This document shows, one piece after another, positions 27,582 to 36,818 of a DNA stretch of 64,000 nt. Under the pieces are notes generated by a model. It did not search any database, had not been told where the DNA came from, and worked only from the letters and a program-made list of their open reading frames with translations. How positions within the stretch are numbered: position 1 is the stretch's first letter; every line of letters begins with the position of its first letter. The stretch lies in the NCBI GenBank assembly GCA_947331495.1, contig CAMZOI010000001.1, positions 124,001-188,000 on the forward strand. Direction: 5' to 3'. The position numbers and the translations under genes are program-made. The stretch is from Erythrobacteraceae bacterium Alg239-R51. Lineage in GTDB: Bacteria > Pseudomonadota > Alphaproteobacteria > Sphingomonadales > Sphingomonadaceae.

Positions 27582-28116
27582 ATTCCGGCACGAAACGGCG
27601 CGGCTGATCCTGCGGGACTGGCGGGTTGACGATGCAGGCGACTTTCACCGCCTGCATCGCGATCCGGAAGTGATGGCAACCTTGGGCAAGGTCCAGGAGC
27701 TGGACTACACCGTCGATCTGATAGCGGACCTGCAGAACCGCTCGCGCCGGAACGGCGGATTCACCTATTGGGCCATCGAGCGAAAAACGGACTCGCGCGT
27801 AATTGGCTTCTGCGGGCTCGATCGCGGGCATGAGGGCACGATTTTCGGCGAGCTGGAAATTGGCTGGCGCTTGGCGCGCGATTGCTGGGGCAAAGGCTAT
27901 GCCAGCGAAGCGGCGCTGGCTTGCCTTGACTGGGCCATCAACCATCTGTCCGATAGACGCGTGGTGGCCGTCACGTCGCGGATCAACACGCGCAGCCGCA
28001 GATTGATGGAGCGGTTAGGAATGACGCACCGCCCCGAACTCGACTATGAATACGAAGGAATAGAGGTCGGCGATCCGCTTCGCCCGCATGTCGCCTACGC
28101 AAAGGAACTTCAATGA
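27574..28116 (+). CDS. GNAT family N-acetyltransferase (RimJ-like)
   Basis: A 180-residue acetyltransferase with the acetyl-CoA binding run CWGKGYASEAA and the usual ARLILRDWR N-terminus of RimJ/RimL-like proteins. The acceptor is unknown. It overlaps hemB by 8 bases and the gamma carbonic anhydrase-like gene by four (ATGA), so the three form an operon. Confidence 0.9.
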   Translation: MAEFRHETARLILRDWRVDDAGDFHRLHRDPEVMATLGKVQELDYTVDLIADLQNRSRRNGGFTYWAIERKTDSRVIGFCGLDRGHEGTIFGELEIGWRLARDCWGKGYASEAALACLDWAINHLSDRRVVAVTSRINTRSRRLMERLGMTHRPELDYEYEGIEVGDPLRPHVAYAKELQ

Positions 28117-28691
28117 CTGCCACTTCGACCCCGAGCCGCCCCGGCGTCACCATCATCCCGATCCACGGGCATACGCCCAAAATCCACGACAGCGCCTTCG
28201 TCGCGCCGGGCTGCACGATCATCGGCAATATCGAGATCGGCGCGGACAGTTCGGTGTGGTACAATTGCGTGCTGCGCGCCGATGTCAGCCGGATCGTGAT
28301 CGGCGAGCGGACCAATATCCAGGATGGCAGCGTATGCCATTGCGATCCCGAACGGCCCGGCGACCCCGACGGATCGCCGCTCATCATCGGAGACGACGTG
28401 CTGATCGGGCACATGGCCATGGTCCACGGCTGTACGATCGAGGATCGCGGCTTCGTGGGCCTGGGGGCCATCGCGATGAACAAGGCGGTGATCGGCAGCG
28501 ATGCGATGCTGGCGGCGGGTGCCATGCTGACCGAGGGCAAGGTGATCGGCGCCCGCGAATTGTGGGGCGGGCGACCGGCGAAAAAGATGCGCGATCTCGA
28601 CGATGCCGCGATAGCCGGCATGCGGATGGGCGTGGCGCACTATGCCGAGAATGCGAAAAGCCACGCCGAAGCGGTCAAGGCATCGCACTGA
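28113..28691 (+). CDS. gamma-carbonic anhydrase family protein
   Basis: A 192-residue left-handed beta-helix protein of hexapeptide repeats, similar to YrdA/PaaY. Putative metal-binding histidines are in VCHCD (about 71), LIGHMAMVHGC (about 99 and 104). Many members lack demonstrated carbonic anhydrase activity, so the reaction is uncertain. ATGA overlap with the GNAT gene. Confidence 0.88.
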   Translation: MTATSTPSRPGVTIIPIHGHTPKIHDSAFVAPGCTIIGNIEIGADSSVWYNCVLRADVSRIVIGERTNIQDGSVCHCDPERPGDPDGSPLIIGDDVLIGHMAMVHGCTIEDRGFVGLGAIAMNKAVIGSDAMLAAGAMLTEGKVIGARELWGGRPAKKMRDLDDAAIAGMRMGVAHYAENAKSHAEAVKASH

Positions 28692-28758
28692 ACCGGCCGC
28701 ACGCGCTCCATGTTTGTCCCTTGCCGATGCAGGCCAGCGGACAAGTCGCGCAGCGCAA

Positions 28759-30351
28759 CTAGTCGCGGATCAGCGCACGCAGCGCCTCGATCCTGTCCGC
28801 CTCGTGCGGGGGTTTGTCCCAGCGAATGCGGTGGATGCGCGGAAAGCGCATGGCAAGGCCTGACTTGTGCCGCTTGCTTTCGTGCACGCTGTCGAACGCC
28901 ACTTCGAACACCAGCGTCTTTTCGGTCTCGCGCACCGGACCGAAGCGGTTGACGGTGTTCTGGCGAACGTGGCGGTCCAGCTTCTTCAACTCTGCGTCGG
29001 TGAAGCCCGAATAGGCCTTGCCCACGGGTAGCAGGTCCGCGCCCATATCGGGATCGCCGTCCCAGCAGCCGAAGGTATAGTCGGAAAAGAAGCTGGAGCG
29101 TTTGCCGCTGCCGCGCTGCGCGTACATCAGCACGCAATCGACCAGCAGCGGATCGCGCTTCCACTTGTACCAATATCCCACGCGCCGCCCGGCGATATAG
29201 GGGCTGTCCCGGCGCTTGAGCATAAGCCCTTCGATCGCATCGTCGCGGCTGCCTTCGCGAATTTCGGCCAGATGCTCGAAATCGCGCGCCTCGACGACCT
29301 TGCTGAGATCGAAATGGCTCTCGGGCAGGGCCTCGATCAGATCCTCGAGCCGGGCACGGCGCTCGGTCCACGTGGATTGGCGCAGGTCTTCGCCCTCGAC
29401 GATCAGCACATCGTAGAGGCGTATGAACGCGGGAGCTTCGGCAAGCATTTTCCTGCTCACGGTTTTTCGGCCGAGCCGCTGCTGCAACGCGTTGAAGCTG
29501 GCTGCCCCGCCTTCCGCGCCGCCCTGGTGCACCCCGCGCACCAGCAACTCGCCATCCAGCACGGCATTCATCGGAAGAGCGTCGAGCAGTTCGGGAAAGG
29601 TGGCCGAGATATCGTCGCCCGAACGCGAGTACACCCGCGTCTCGCCCCCGGCGCGGACAAGCTGGACGCGGATGCCGTCCCATTTCCACTCGGCGGCGTA
29701 ATCGGCGAGATCGACCACGGTGTCTTCGAGCGGATGGGCCAGCATAAACGGCCGGAAGGCCGGAAGGTTTTCGATGTCGGGCGGGGGCTTGCCATGCGCG
29801 GCCCAGTCGAACAGTTCGCCATAGGGCGGGCTCAGGCCGTGCCAGTATTCCTCCACTTCCTCCACCGATACGGCGAAGGCCTGCGCGAAAGCGGTCTTTG
29901 CCAGGCGGGAGGACACCCCTATCCGCATCCCCCCGGTCGCCAGTTTGAGCAATGCGTATCGACCCGAGGCATCCAGGCGATCAAGCAGCCTGGGAAGTTC
30001 CGCGACGACGCTCTTGCGGTTCATGGCCGATAGCAGTTCCACGGTTTCGCTCACGCCGGGCGGGGAGGGCGCCTGGTCGGGAGCAGGCCATAAAAGGCTC
30101 GCAGTCTCGGCCGTGTCGCCCACGAAGTCGCGGCTCAAGGTCCATAGAACCGGATCGATCCGGTCCTTGAGCAGATTGCGGATTGTCGAACTCTTGACCG
30201 CGGGGAAGTCCAACCCGTCGGCCAGGGCACCCAGGGCCCAGCCGCGATCGGGATCGGGCACCGCATTCAGATATTCGGCGATCAGCCGCAATTTCTCGTT
30301 GCGGCTGCGCGTATAGACCAGCGCGTCGAGCAGGGCAGCAAACTCGTCCAC
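28759..30351 (-). CDS. cisplatin damage response ATP-dependent DNA ligase
   Basis: A 530-residue ATP-dependent DNA ligase of the LigC/LigB-like class. The adenylation motif is EWKWDGIR, with the catalytic lysine, followed by the oligonucleotide-binding domain. It starts with GTG at 30351, three bases after the exonuclease stop, so the two are co-transcribed. In related bacteria this ligase is found with a metallo-beta-lactamase exonuclease, an Lhr-type helicase and a phosphoesterase. Only the exonuclease is adjacent here. A role in repair is inferred from that gene pairing. Confidence 0.92.
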   Translation of the reverse strand: MDEFAALLDALVYTRSRNEKLRLIAEYLNAVPDPDRGWALGALADGLDFPAVKSSTIRNLLKDRIDPVLWTLSRDFVGDTAETASLLWPAPDQAPSPPGVSETVELLSAMNRKSVVAELPRLLDRLDASGRYALLKLATGGMRIGVSSRLAKTAFAQAFAVSVEEVEEYWHGLSPPYGELFDWAAHGKPPPDIENLPAFRPFMLAHPLEDTVVDLADYAAEWKWDGIRVQLVRAGGETRVYSRSGDDISATFPELLDALPMNAVLDGELLVRGVHQGGAEGGAASFNALQQRLGRKTVSRKMLAEAPAFIRLYDVLIVEGEDLRQSTWTERRARLEDLIEALPESHFDLSKVVEARDFEHLAEIREGSRDDAIEGLMLKRRDSPYIAGRRVGYWYKWKRDPLLVDCVLMYAQRGSGKRSSFFSDYTFGCWDGDPDMGADLLPVGKAYSGFTDAELKKLDRHVRQNTVNRFGPVRETEKTLVFEVAFDSVHESKRHKSGLAMRFPRIHRIRWDKPPHEADRIEALRALIRD

Positions 30352-30354
30352 CCC

Positions 30355-31374
30355 TCAGTCGTCCTCGTCCTCATAGCCGACCATCGCCAGGGCCCGGGCG
30401 CGGCGCTGGGTGAGTTGGCACCATCGCAAGAGCGCATCCTCGCGCCCGTGCGTAATCCAGTTCTCCTGCGCGCCCACCTCCTCGATCGTGCGCGTGAGTT
30501 CGCCCCAATCGGCATGATCGGAAATCACCAGCGGCAGTTCGACATTGCGTTGCCTTGCCCGCTGGCGCACCCGCATCCAGCCACTGGCCATCGCGGTGAT
30601 CGGGTCCGGAAGCCGACGGCTCCAGCGGTCGTTCAGGGCCGAGGGCGGGCTGACGACCACGTGTCCGCGGATATCCTCCTTCTTGTAATCCATGACGAGC
30701 CGCAGCTCGCCCAGATCGACGCCGTGCTCTTCGTAGAGCCGGCACATCTTTTCCATCGCACCGTGCAGATAGATCGGCGCATGGTGCCCTGCGCGGCGCA
30801 GTTCAGCGATAACGCGTTGCGCCTTGCCCAGTGCGTAAGCGCCCACCAGCACGCATCGATCGGGGTGAGCGGCAAGCCGTTCAAGCAGCTTGGTCATCTC
30901 CTCCTCGATCGGGGGATGACAGAACACCGGCAGGCCGAACGTCGCCTCGGTGATGAAAATGTCGCAGGGCGTGACTTCGAAAGGCGGGCAGGTCGGATCG
31001 GCCCGGCGCTTGTAGTCGCCCGTCACGATCACGCGTTCGCCCGCATGCTCGAGCAGGATCTGGGCGCTGCCAAGGACGTGCCCGGCGGGAATGTACGTCG
31101 CATCGACCTCGCCCGGCAGACGGACCGTTTCGCCATATTCGACTGCGCGCGTGGCGCCGCCGCCGGGACCTTCGCCGGTCATGTAGCGCAGTTTCATGAT
31201 CGCCAGCGTTTCGGGCGTGGCCACGGTCCTGCCGTGTCCGCCGCGCGCATGGTCGGCATGGCCATGGGTGACCAGGGCCGAAGCGACGGGTCTGGACGGG
31301 TCGACCCAACTGTCGGCAGGCACGACGTGGATCCCGTGCGGTTCGGGCCGGATCCAGGAAAAGGGCGCTGCCAT
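30355..31374 (-). CDS. ligase-associated DNA exonuclease (metallo-beta-lactamase fold)
   Basis: A 339-residue metallo-beta-lactamase/beta-CASP protein with the HxHxDH motif HGHADHARGGH and downstream metal ligands (GDYKRR, HADWGE). Its family (mycobacterial and proteobacterial ligase-linked exonuclease) is a DNA nuclease coupled to the adjacent ligase. The ATG at 31374 leads the two-gene unit. Confidence 0.9.
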   Translation of the reverse strand: MAAPFSWIRPEPHGIHVVPADSWVDPSRPVASALVTHGHADHARGGHGRTVATPETLAIMKLRYMTGEGPGGGATRAVEYGETVRLPGEVDATYIPAGHVLGSAQILLEHAGERVIVTGDYKRRADPTCPPFEVTPCDIFITEATFGLPVFCHPPIEEEMTKLLERLAAHPDRCVLVGAYALGKAQRVIAELRRAGHHAPIYLHGAMEKMCRLYEEHGVDLGELRLVMDYKKEDIRGHVVVSPPSALNDRWSRRLPDPITAMASGWMRVRQRARQRNVELPLVISDHADWGELTRTIEEVGAQENWITHGREDALLRWCQLTQRRARALAMVGYEDEDD

Positions 31375-31416
31375 GCCCGATTCAAGCGAAGCGGGCGCGA
31401 TCCGTTCCCGGGCTGC

Positions 31417-32913
31417 TCAGGTGCGGACCGGTTTGAAGCGATCGACCAGCTGCTTGAGGCCCGGTTTCTGCCCAGTGGCAAGCAGGCTGGCGCGGAACAG
31501 CCGGCCGAGGAAGATGACTTCCAGCGCGATGAAACCGGCCAGCAGAATGCCCGAGCCGACCATTTCCCACCATTCGATACCCATGCCTAGGCGCGAGAGC
31601 ACCGCAAACGGGGTCCAGATCGGAACCCAGGTCAGAACCTGGACCAGCAAGCCTTCCTGGCCGGCAATGATCACATTGATCAGCAAGGTAATGGGCAGCA
31701 GGATACCCAGCAGGATGGGCATGAGATAACCCTGCGCCTCGCTCATCGAATCGGCCAGCGCGCCGACCGCGACGAACAGGATCGAGATCGCGATATACCC
31801 CGCGACGAAGAAATAGATCATTGCGAGAATGGCACCCGGCGAGGTCAGCGGCTCCAGGGCAGGGCGGATCATGTCGGAAATCGCCCCTTGCGTGAAGAAA
31901 ACCACCGCGGCCGCGCATCCGAGCCAGACCAGGATCATCGAGAAACCGACCGCCAGGGCGCCGAGGAGCTTGCCGTACATGAGCTCTTCGGGCCGAATGC
32001 AGGCAAGGAGGGATTCCAGCAGCTTGTTCGAACGCTCCTCCACCGAACCCTGGAGCATCCAGCTGCCCGACAGCATGAGCGCCATCATCAGGATGTAGGC
32101 GAGCGCGAGCGGGACGATCGAACGGATGAGCAAGGCTTCGCGTGCGCCGCCCCCGGGCGGGGGCGTGGTCACCGCGATCGCCGGGGCCGCGGACTGGATT
32201 GCGGCGGCGGATGCCGGGGCGATCCCCTGATCGGTCAGCAGGCGCTGCCGCAGGTCCACGGTCAGCACGTCCTGCAAGGTCGTCACGAAACCGGTGGACG
32301 GCTGTTCGTTCGACCACAGGCGGACGGTGGGATCCTGCGGATAGCCTGCGTCGACCAGAACCACGACATCGGCAGCCTCGCCGGCCGGGCTATCATCGTC
32401 CGCTTCCAGCATGGCATCGACCCGCGCCTGCAAGGCATCTCCGGTGGAAGCCGCAAGGTCGCTATCGGCGTTCGCGAAGCTGTAGAGCGGTGCGCCCGCT
32501 TCATAGGGCGGGGTGTCTTCCGAGCGGACTGCGTCGATAGCCTCGAGGGCAGACTCGAGACCGCCAGCCTGCCGGAATGCTGCGACATCGGCATCGGTGT
32601 ACCAGCGATCGTACTGGGCCCAGATCGCTTCGGGATCCGCGCGCTCCAGATCGTGACGCCTCACGTAACGCGACAGGTCGCGCAGCACGAAGCGGTCCTC
32701 TTCCAGCGCAAAGCGTTGCTCGATCGCGGCGCTGGCGGAGCCCCCCGCGCGGTCGATCAGGACGACGTTGGTTGCTTCTTCTTCGTCCAGCGCGCTTGTC
32801 AGCAACGGTCCGATGGCCAGCGCGAGCGGAATGAGCAGCAAGGTCAGCCAGAAGCTCTTCATGGCCGCGACCTGGCGAAACTCGCGGCGGGCGATGAGCA
32901 GGATGTTGTTCAC
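31417..32913 (-). CDS. ABC transporter permease (NatB-like, ABC-2 type)
   Basis: A 498-residue inner-membrane protein: an N-terminal helix, a large extracytoplasmic domain (about 45-240) and five to six C-terminal helices, as in NatB/ABC-2 permeases for sodium or drug efflux. The frame is open far upstream, but the GTG at 32913 is chosen: it overlaps the ATPase stop as GTGA, with AGGAGA 8 bases ahead. Substrate unknown. Confidence 0.88.
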   Translation of the reverse strand: MNNILLIARREFRQVAAMKSFWLTLLLIPLALAIGPLLTSALDEEEATNVVLIDRAGGSASAAIEQRFALEEDRFVLRDLSRYVRRHDLERADPEAIWAQYDRWYTDADVAAFRQAGGLESALEAIDAVRSEDTPPYEAGAPLYSFANADSDLAASTGDALQARVDAMLEADDDSPAGEAADVVVLVDAGYPQDPTVRLWSNEQPSTGFVTTLQDVLTVDLRQRLLTDQGIAPASAAAIQSAAPAIAVTTPPPGGGAREALLIRSIVPLALAYILMMALMLSGSWMLQGSVEERSNKLLESLLACIRPEELMYGKLLGALAVGFSMILVWLGCAAAVVFFTQGAISDMIRPALEPLTSPGAILAMIYFFVAGYIAISILFVAVGALADSMSEAQGYLMPILLGILLPITLLINVIIAGQEGLLVQVLTWVPIWTPFAVLSRLGMGIEWWEMVGSGILLAGFIALEVIFLGRLFRASLLATGQKPGLKQLVDRFKPVRT

Positions 32914-33830
32914 GAGCCTATCTCCTGATCGCTGCCGACCAGCTGGACGAACACTTCGTGCAGCGAAGGGCGCCGTTCCTCGAACCGGCGCAGCCTTATG
33001 CCTTGCGCCGTGCAGCTTTCGAGCACCTGTTCGGCCGAATAGCCTTGATCGAGCCGGATATCGTACTCGGCCCATCCGCCGTGCGCTTCGTTACGTACGG
33101 TAGCCGCTGAAATACCAGGGACGCCGGCGATCTCGGGGGTTGCCAGGGCCGATATGCGTCCGGGCAATTCGTCCCGAGCCTGCTCGAGCGTACCCTCGAA
33201 CCGCTTGCGTCCCTTGCGCAACAGCAGGAGCCGGTCACACAGTCGCTCGGCATGCTGCATCACGTGCGTCGAGAACATGACCGCCGCCCCGCGCTGCGAC
33301 GCGCGAAGGATTTCGTCCTCCAGCAAGCCCTGGTTGACCGGGTCGAGGCCCGAGAACGGTTCGTCCAGCATCAGCAATTGCGGCCGGTTCACCAGGGCGC
33401 AGGCCAGCTGTACCTTCTGCGCCATGCCCTTGGACATGTCGCCGATGTTGCTCTTGGCCCGATCGGCTAGATCGAAGCGTTCGAGCAATTCCATCCCGTG
33501 TTTCTTCGCGTCGATACCCGACATCAGCTTGAGCTTGCCGAAATAGACGATCGTCTCGATCGCGCTCATCTGGGCGTAAAGACCACGTTCCTCGGGCAGA
33601 AAGCCGATCGCTGCGGTATTGCGACGGTCGGGCGAACTGCCGAGCACGGTAATCGTACCGGAGGTCGGCCGGATGATATCGAGCACCATGCGCAAAGTGG
33701 TGGTCTTGCCGGCGCCATTCCCCCCGAGAAAGCCGAAGATTTCCCCTTCGCCCACCGCGAAATTCAGATCGTCGACCGCCAGCACGTCGCCGAACCGCTT
33801 CGTCAGATCCCGAACTTCAAGAACACTCAT
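32910..33830 (-). CDS. ABC transporter ATP-binding protein (NatA-like)
   Basis: A 306-residue ABC ATPase with Walker A GGNGAGKTTT, a divergent signature region (DMSKGMAQKVQLACAL) and Walker B LLMLDEPFSGLDP; the C-terminal extension is typical of the NatA group. The ATG at 33830 is preferred to that at 33848 because it starts directly at the domain (MSVLEVRDLTKRF). It is coupled to the permease by a GTGA overlap. Confidence 0.93.
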   Translation of the reverse strand: MSVLEVRDLTKRFGDVLAVDDLNFAVGEGEIFGFLGGNGAGKTTTLRMVLDIIRPTSGTITVLGSSPDRRNTAAIGFLPEERGLYAQMSAIETIVYFGKLKLMSGIDAKKHGMELLERFDLADRAKSNIGDMSKGMAQKVQLACALVNRPQLLMLDEPFSGLDPVNQGLLEDEILRASQRGAAVMFSTHVMQHAERLCDRLLLLRKGRKRFEGTLEQARDELPGRISALATPEIAGVPGISAATVRNEAHGGWAEYDIRLDQGYSAEQVLESCTAQGIRLRRFEERRPSLHEVFVQLVGSDQEIGS

Positions 33831-33904
33831 CCGGACGCCCCGCCCCAAGCCGAATTCAAGCCGGGCGACTAGCGCGTGCGGGGTCTTTGCTCAACCTGCC
33901 ATTT

Positions 33905-33939
33905 CGGAAACGAAACAGGGAGCGACTTGCGCCGCTCCC
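33905..33939 (-). terminator. terminator-like hairpin downstream of clpA
   Basis: GGGAGCG (33918-33924) and CGCTCCC (33933-33939) form a perfect 7-bp stem with an 8-base loop. Reading the minus strand, it is followed by a T-rich stretch (TGTTTCGTTTC). It lies 40 bases beyond the clpA stop. Confidence 0.5.
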
Positions 33940-33978
33940 CATTTGTCCGTGTCGATCCTGTCCGTGTCGGCGAGGCTG

Positions 33979-36378
33979 TCAGCTTTCCTTGTCGCCCCGA
34001 CCTTCGCTGGCGTCGGCCTCAGGCTCGGCCGATCCTGTACCCTTGGCCGCCGACTTCCTCGCAGCCTTGGACTTGTTGGCCGACGGCTTGCGTTTCGCCT
34101 TGGGCGGGGCAGGGGTCAGTTCGAAGGCGGGTTTGCCATCCTTGACGCTGACGTGAACCTCGCCGCCATCGGCAAGCTTGCCGAACAGCAGTTCCTCGGC
34201 AAGCGGTTGCTTGATGCGATCCTGGATGAGCCGGCCCATCGGGCGCGCACCATACAGCCGGTCATAGCCCTTGTCCGCCAGCCAGGAACGCGCGTCCTTG
34301 TCGAACTGGATATCGACGTTCTGTTCGGAAAGCTGGAGCTCGAGCTGCAGGATGAACTTGTCGACCACGCGCGCGACGGTGTCCTTGCCAAGATAGCTGA
34401 ACGGGACGATCGCATCGAGACGGTTGCGGAATTCCGGCGTGAACATGCGTTTGACCGCTTCCTCGCTGGCATCTTCCTTGCTCACATCGCCAAAACCGAT
34501 TCCCTGGCTGGCCATGTCGGCGGCGCCGGCATTGGTGGTCATGATCAGGACGACATTGCGGAAATCGACCGTCTTGCCGTGATGATCGGTCAGCCGGCCA
34601 TTATCCATCACCTGCAAAAGGATATTGAACAGGTCGGGATGCGCCTTCTCGATTTCGTCGAGCAGCAACACGCAATGCGGGTTCTGGTCGACCGCGTCGG
34701 TCAGCAGACCGCCCTGGTCGTAACCGACATAGCCCGGAGGCGCACCGATCAGGCGCGAAACGCTGTGGCGCTCCATGTATTCGGACATGTCGAAACGCTT
34801 CAGTTCGATGCCCATGATGCTGGCAAGCTGGCGTGCAACTTCGGTCTTCCCGACGCCGGTTGGACCGGAAAACAGGAAAGAACCGATCGGCTTGTCGGGA
34901 TCACGCAAACCGGCGCGGCTCAGTTTCATCGCGGTCGACAGTTTCTTTACGGCCGCGTCCTGCCCGAAGACGACGTGCTTCAGATCGCGCTCGAGATTTT
35001 CGAGCGCTTTCTTGTCGTCCTTGGAAACGGATTTGGGCGGGATGCGCGCCATCGTCGCGATCACCTGTTCGATTTCCCTGGCGGTAATCTTCTTCTTGCG
35101 GCGGCTGGGCGGAACCAGCATCTGCATGGCGCCGACTTCGTCGATCACATCGATCGCCTTGTCGGGCAGTTTGCGATCGTTGATGTACCGTGCCGACAGC
35201 TCGACAGCGGTCTTCAGCGCATCGGCGGTGTAGGTCACCTTGTGATGATCCTGGAAAGCCGTCTTCAGGCCCTTGAGGATCTTGACCGTATCCTCGATCG
35301 TCGGCTCGTTGACGTCGATCTTCTGGAACCGGCGCAGCAATGCCCGATCCTTTTCGAAGTGATTGCGGAATTCTTTGTAGGTGGTCGACCCGATGCAGCG
35401 GATCGCCCCGCTGGAAAGCGCCGGTTTCAGGAGATTGGAAGCGTCCATTGCCCCGCCGCTGGTGGCACCTGCGCCGATTACGGTGTGAATCTCGTCGATG
35501 AACAGGATCGCATCGGGCATGCCTTCGAGTTCGTTCACGACCTGCTTCAGCCGTTCCTCGAAATCACCGCGATAGCGCGTTCCTGCAAGCAGGGCGCCCA
35601 TGTCGAGCGAATAGATGACAGCGCCGGTCAGCACGTCGGGCACCTCGCCTTCGACGATCTTGCGCGCGAGCCCTTCCGCAATGGCGGTTTTCCCTACGCC
35701 CGGATCGCCGACATAGAGCGGGTTGTTCTTCGAGCGCCGGCACAGGATCTGTACCGTCCGGTCGACTTCCGGACCGCGCCCGATCAGCGGATCGACCTTG
35801 CCGTTTTCGGCCTTTTTGTTGAGGTTGACCGTGAACTGGTCAAGCGCGGTTTCCTTCTTGCCCTTGCCTTCGGGCTTCGTATCGCCCTCCGCCTGGCTTT
35901 CCTCTACGTTCTGCGGCGGGCTGGAGCCGATCTGCTTGCCGCCCTTGCCGATACCGTGGCTGATGAAGCTCACCGCATCCAGGCGGCTCATGTCCTGTTG
36001 TTGCAGAAAATAGACCGCGTAGCTGTCACGTTCGGAAAACAGCGCGACGAGCACGTTGGCGCCGGTGACGGTGTCCTTGCCGCTGGACTGTACATGCAGG
36101 ATCGCGCGCTGGATAACCCGTTGAAACCCGGCGGTTGGTTGCGGGTCGGAGGAATCGTCGGATTTGAGCGACTGGTATTCCTGTTCGAGATACTGCTTCA
36201 CCACGGCACCGAGTTCGTCGAGCTCGACACCGCAGGCGGTCATCACCTGCGCGGCATCCTCGTCATCGATGAGCGAGAGCAAAAGATGTTCGAGCGTTGC
36301 ATATTCGTGCCGTCGCTCACCTGCGTCGGTGAGCGCGGCGTGGAGGGTCTTTTCGAGATTTGCTGCAAAGCTGGGCAT
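33979..36378 (-). CDS. clpA: ATP-dependent Clp protease ATP-binding subunit ClpA
   Basis: A 799-residue Clp AAA+ unfoldase with an N-terminal Clp-N domain (1-150), two ATPase modules (Walker A GDPGVGKT and GPTGVGKT) and an IGF-containing loop (GIGFGD) for docking on ClpP. After the second ATPase domain there is an unusual Lys/Ala-rich tail of about 40 residues (PPKAKRKPSANKSKAARK...). No clpS is seen in the window; the adaptor may lie elsewhere. The AAGGA site lies 12 bases before the ATG. A divergent-looking long open frame on the plus strand is a shadow of this gene. Confidence 0.95.
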   Translation of the reverse strand: MPSFAANLEKTLHAALTDAGERRHEYATLEHLLLSLIDDEDAAQVMTACGVELDELGAVVKQYLEQEYQSLKSDDSSDPQPTAGFQRVIQRAILHVQSSGKDTVTGANVLVALFSERDSYAVYFLQQQDMSRLDAVSFISHGIGKGGKQIGSSPPQNVEESQAEGDTKPEGKGKKETALDQFTVNLNKKAENGKVDPLIGRGPEVDRTVQILCRRSKNNPLYVGDPGVGKTAIAEGLARKIVEGEVPDVLTGAVIYSLDMGALLAGTRYRGDFEERLKQVVNELEGMPDAILFIDEIHTVIGAGATSGGAMDASNLLKPALSSGAIRCIGSTTYKEFRNHFEKDRALLRRFQKIDVNEPTIEDTVKILKGLKTAFQDHHKVTYTADALKTAVELSARYINDRKLPDKAIDVIDEVGAMQMLVPPSRRKKKITAREIEQVIATMARIPPKSVSKDDKKALENLERDLKHVVFGQDAAVKKLSTAMKLSRAGLRDPDKPIGSFLFSGPTGVGKTEVARQLASIMGIELKRFDMSEYMERHSVSRLIGAPPGYVGYDQGGLLTDAVDQNPHCVLLLDEIEKAHPDLFNILLQVMDNGRLTDHHGKTVDFRNVVLIMTTNAGAADMASQGIGFGDVSKEDASEEAVKRMFTPEFRNRLDAIVPFSYLGKDTVARVVDKFILQLELQLSEQNVDIQFDKDARSWLADKGYDRLYGARPMGRLIQDRIKQPLAEELLFGKLADGGEVHVSVKDGKPAFELTPAPPKAKRKPSANKSKAARKSAAKGTGSAEPEADASEGRGDKES

Positions 36379-36508
36379 TCAGATCGTCTTTCCTTGGGAC
36401 TCGCGATGCGCGAGAGGGATGCAGCCTAGGCGGTGAAAGTTAGCCGAAGCTGTATGTGCGACCGATATGGTTGCGGAGGCAGGAAATTTCAGCCCCCCTT
36501 CCATCAGG

Positions 36509-36709
36509 TCAGTCCTTTCGCCCGAACAGTGCGTCGGCGGCATCGCGGCTGGCGGCCGCCTTGAGGCGGTGCTTTTCAACCCTGGCGATCTCTCTTTCGA
36601 GCAGCTGGATCCGCTCCTGCAATTCGTCTTGGGAATAAGGGCCGAGATCCTCCGTGGCGAGCTTGCTCGCAGCGTCGCCCCTGGGGCGCGGACGGTCGTC
36701 TTCATCCAT
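36509..36709 (-). CDS. small protein, DUF1192 family
   Basis: A 66-residue protein whose second half (about 25-60) is a helix with a heptad-like pattern (LQERIQLLEREIARVEKHRL), likely a coiled coil. This matches the DUF1192 family common in alphaproteobacteria; no function is known. The start at 36709 is inferred: the longer frame to 36853 has no supporting features. It lies 130 bases upstream of clpA on the same strand. Confidence 0.78.
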   Translation of the reverse strand: MDEDDRPRPRGDAASKLATEDLGPYSQDELQERIQLLEREIARVEKHRLKAAASRDAADALFGRKD

Positions 36710-36818
36710 CGCCCCCAGTCTTCTCTCCTCCACGGTTGCTGTCAACACGGCTGCGCGGTATTGCACCGCCGCGTGGCACCGACGCCACGGTTGCACAACG
36801 CGCAAACAGGGGGCGCCA

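Noticed and set aside
29366-29381. CACGTG palindrome resembling parS
   Set aside because: Core TCCACGTGGA fits but the flanks match poorly (about 11 of 16), and it lies inside the ligase gene away from parAB.
30415-31590. Open frame of 391 codons on the plus strand
   Set aside because: Antisense to the ligase-associated exonuclease, which carries clear metal-binding motifs.
33619-36429. Open frame of 936 codons on the plus strand
   Set aside because: Fully antisense to clpA, which has all its family motifs; high GC third positions keep the opposite frame open.
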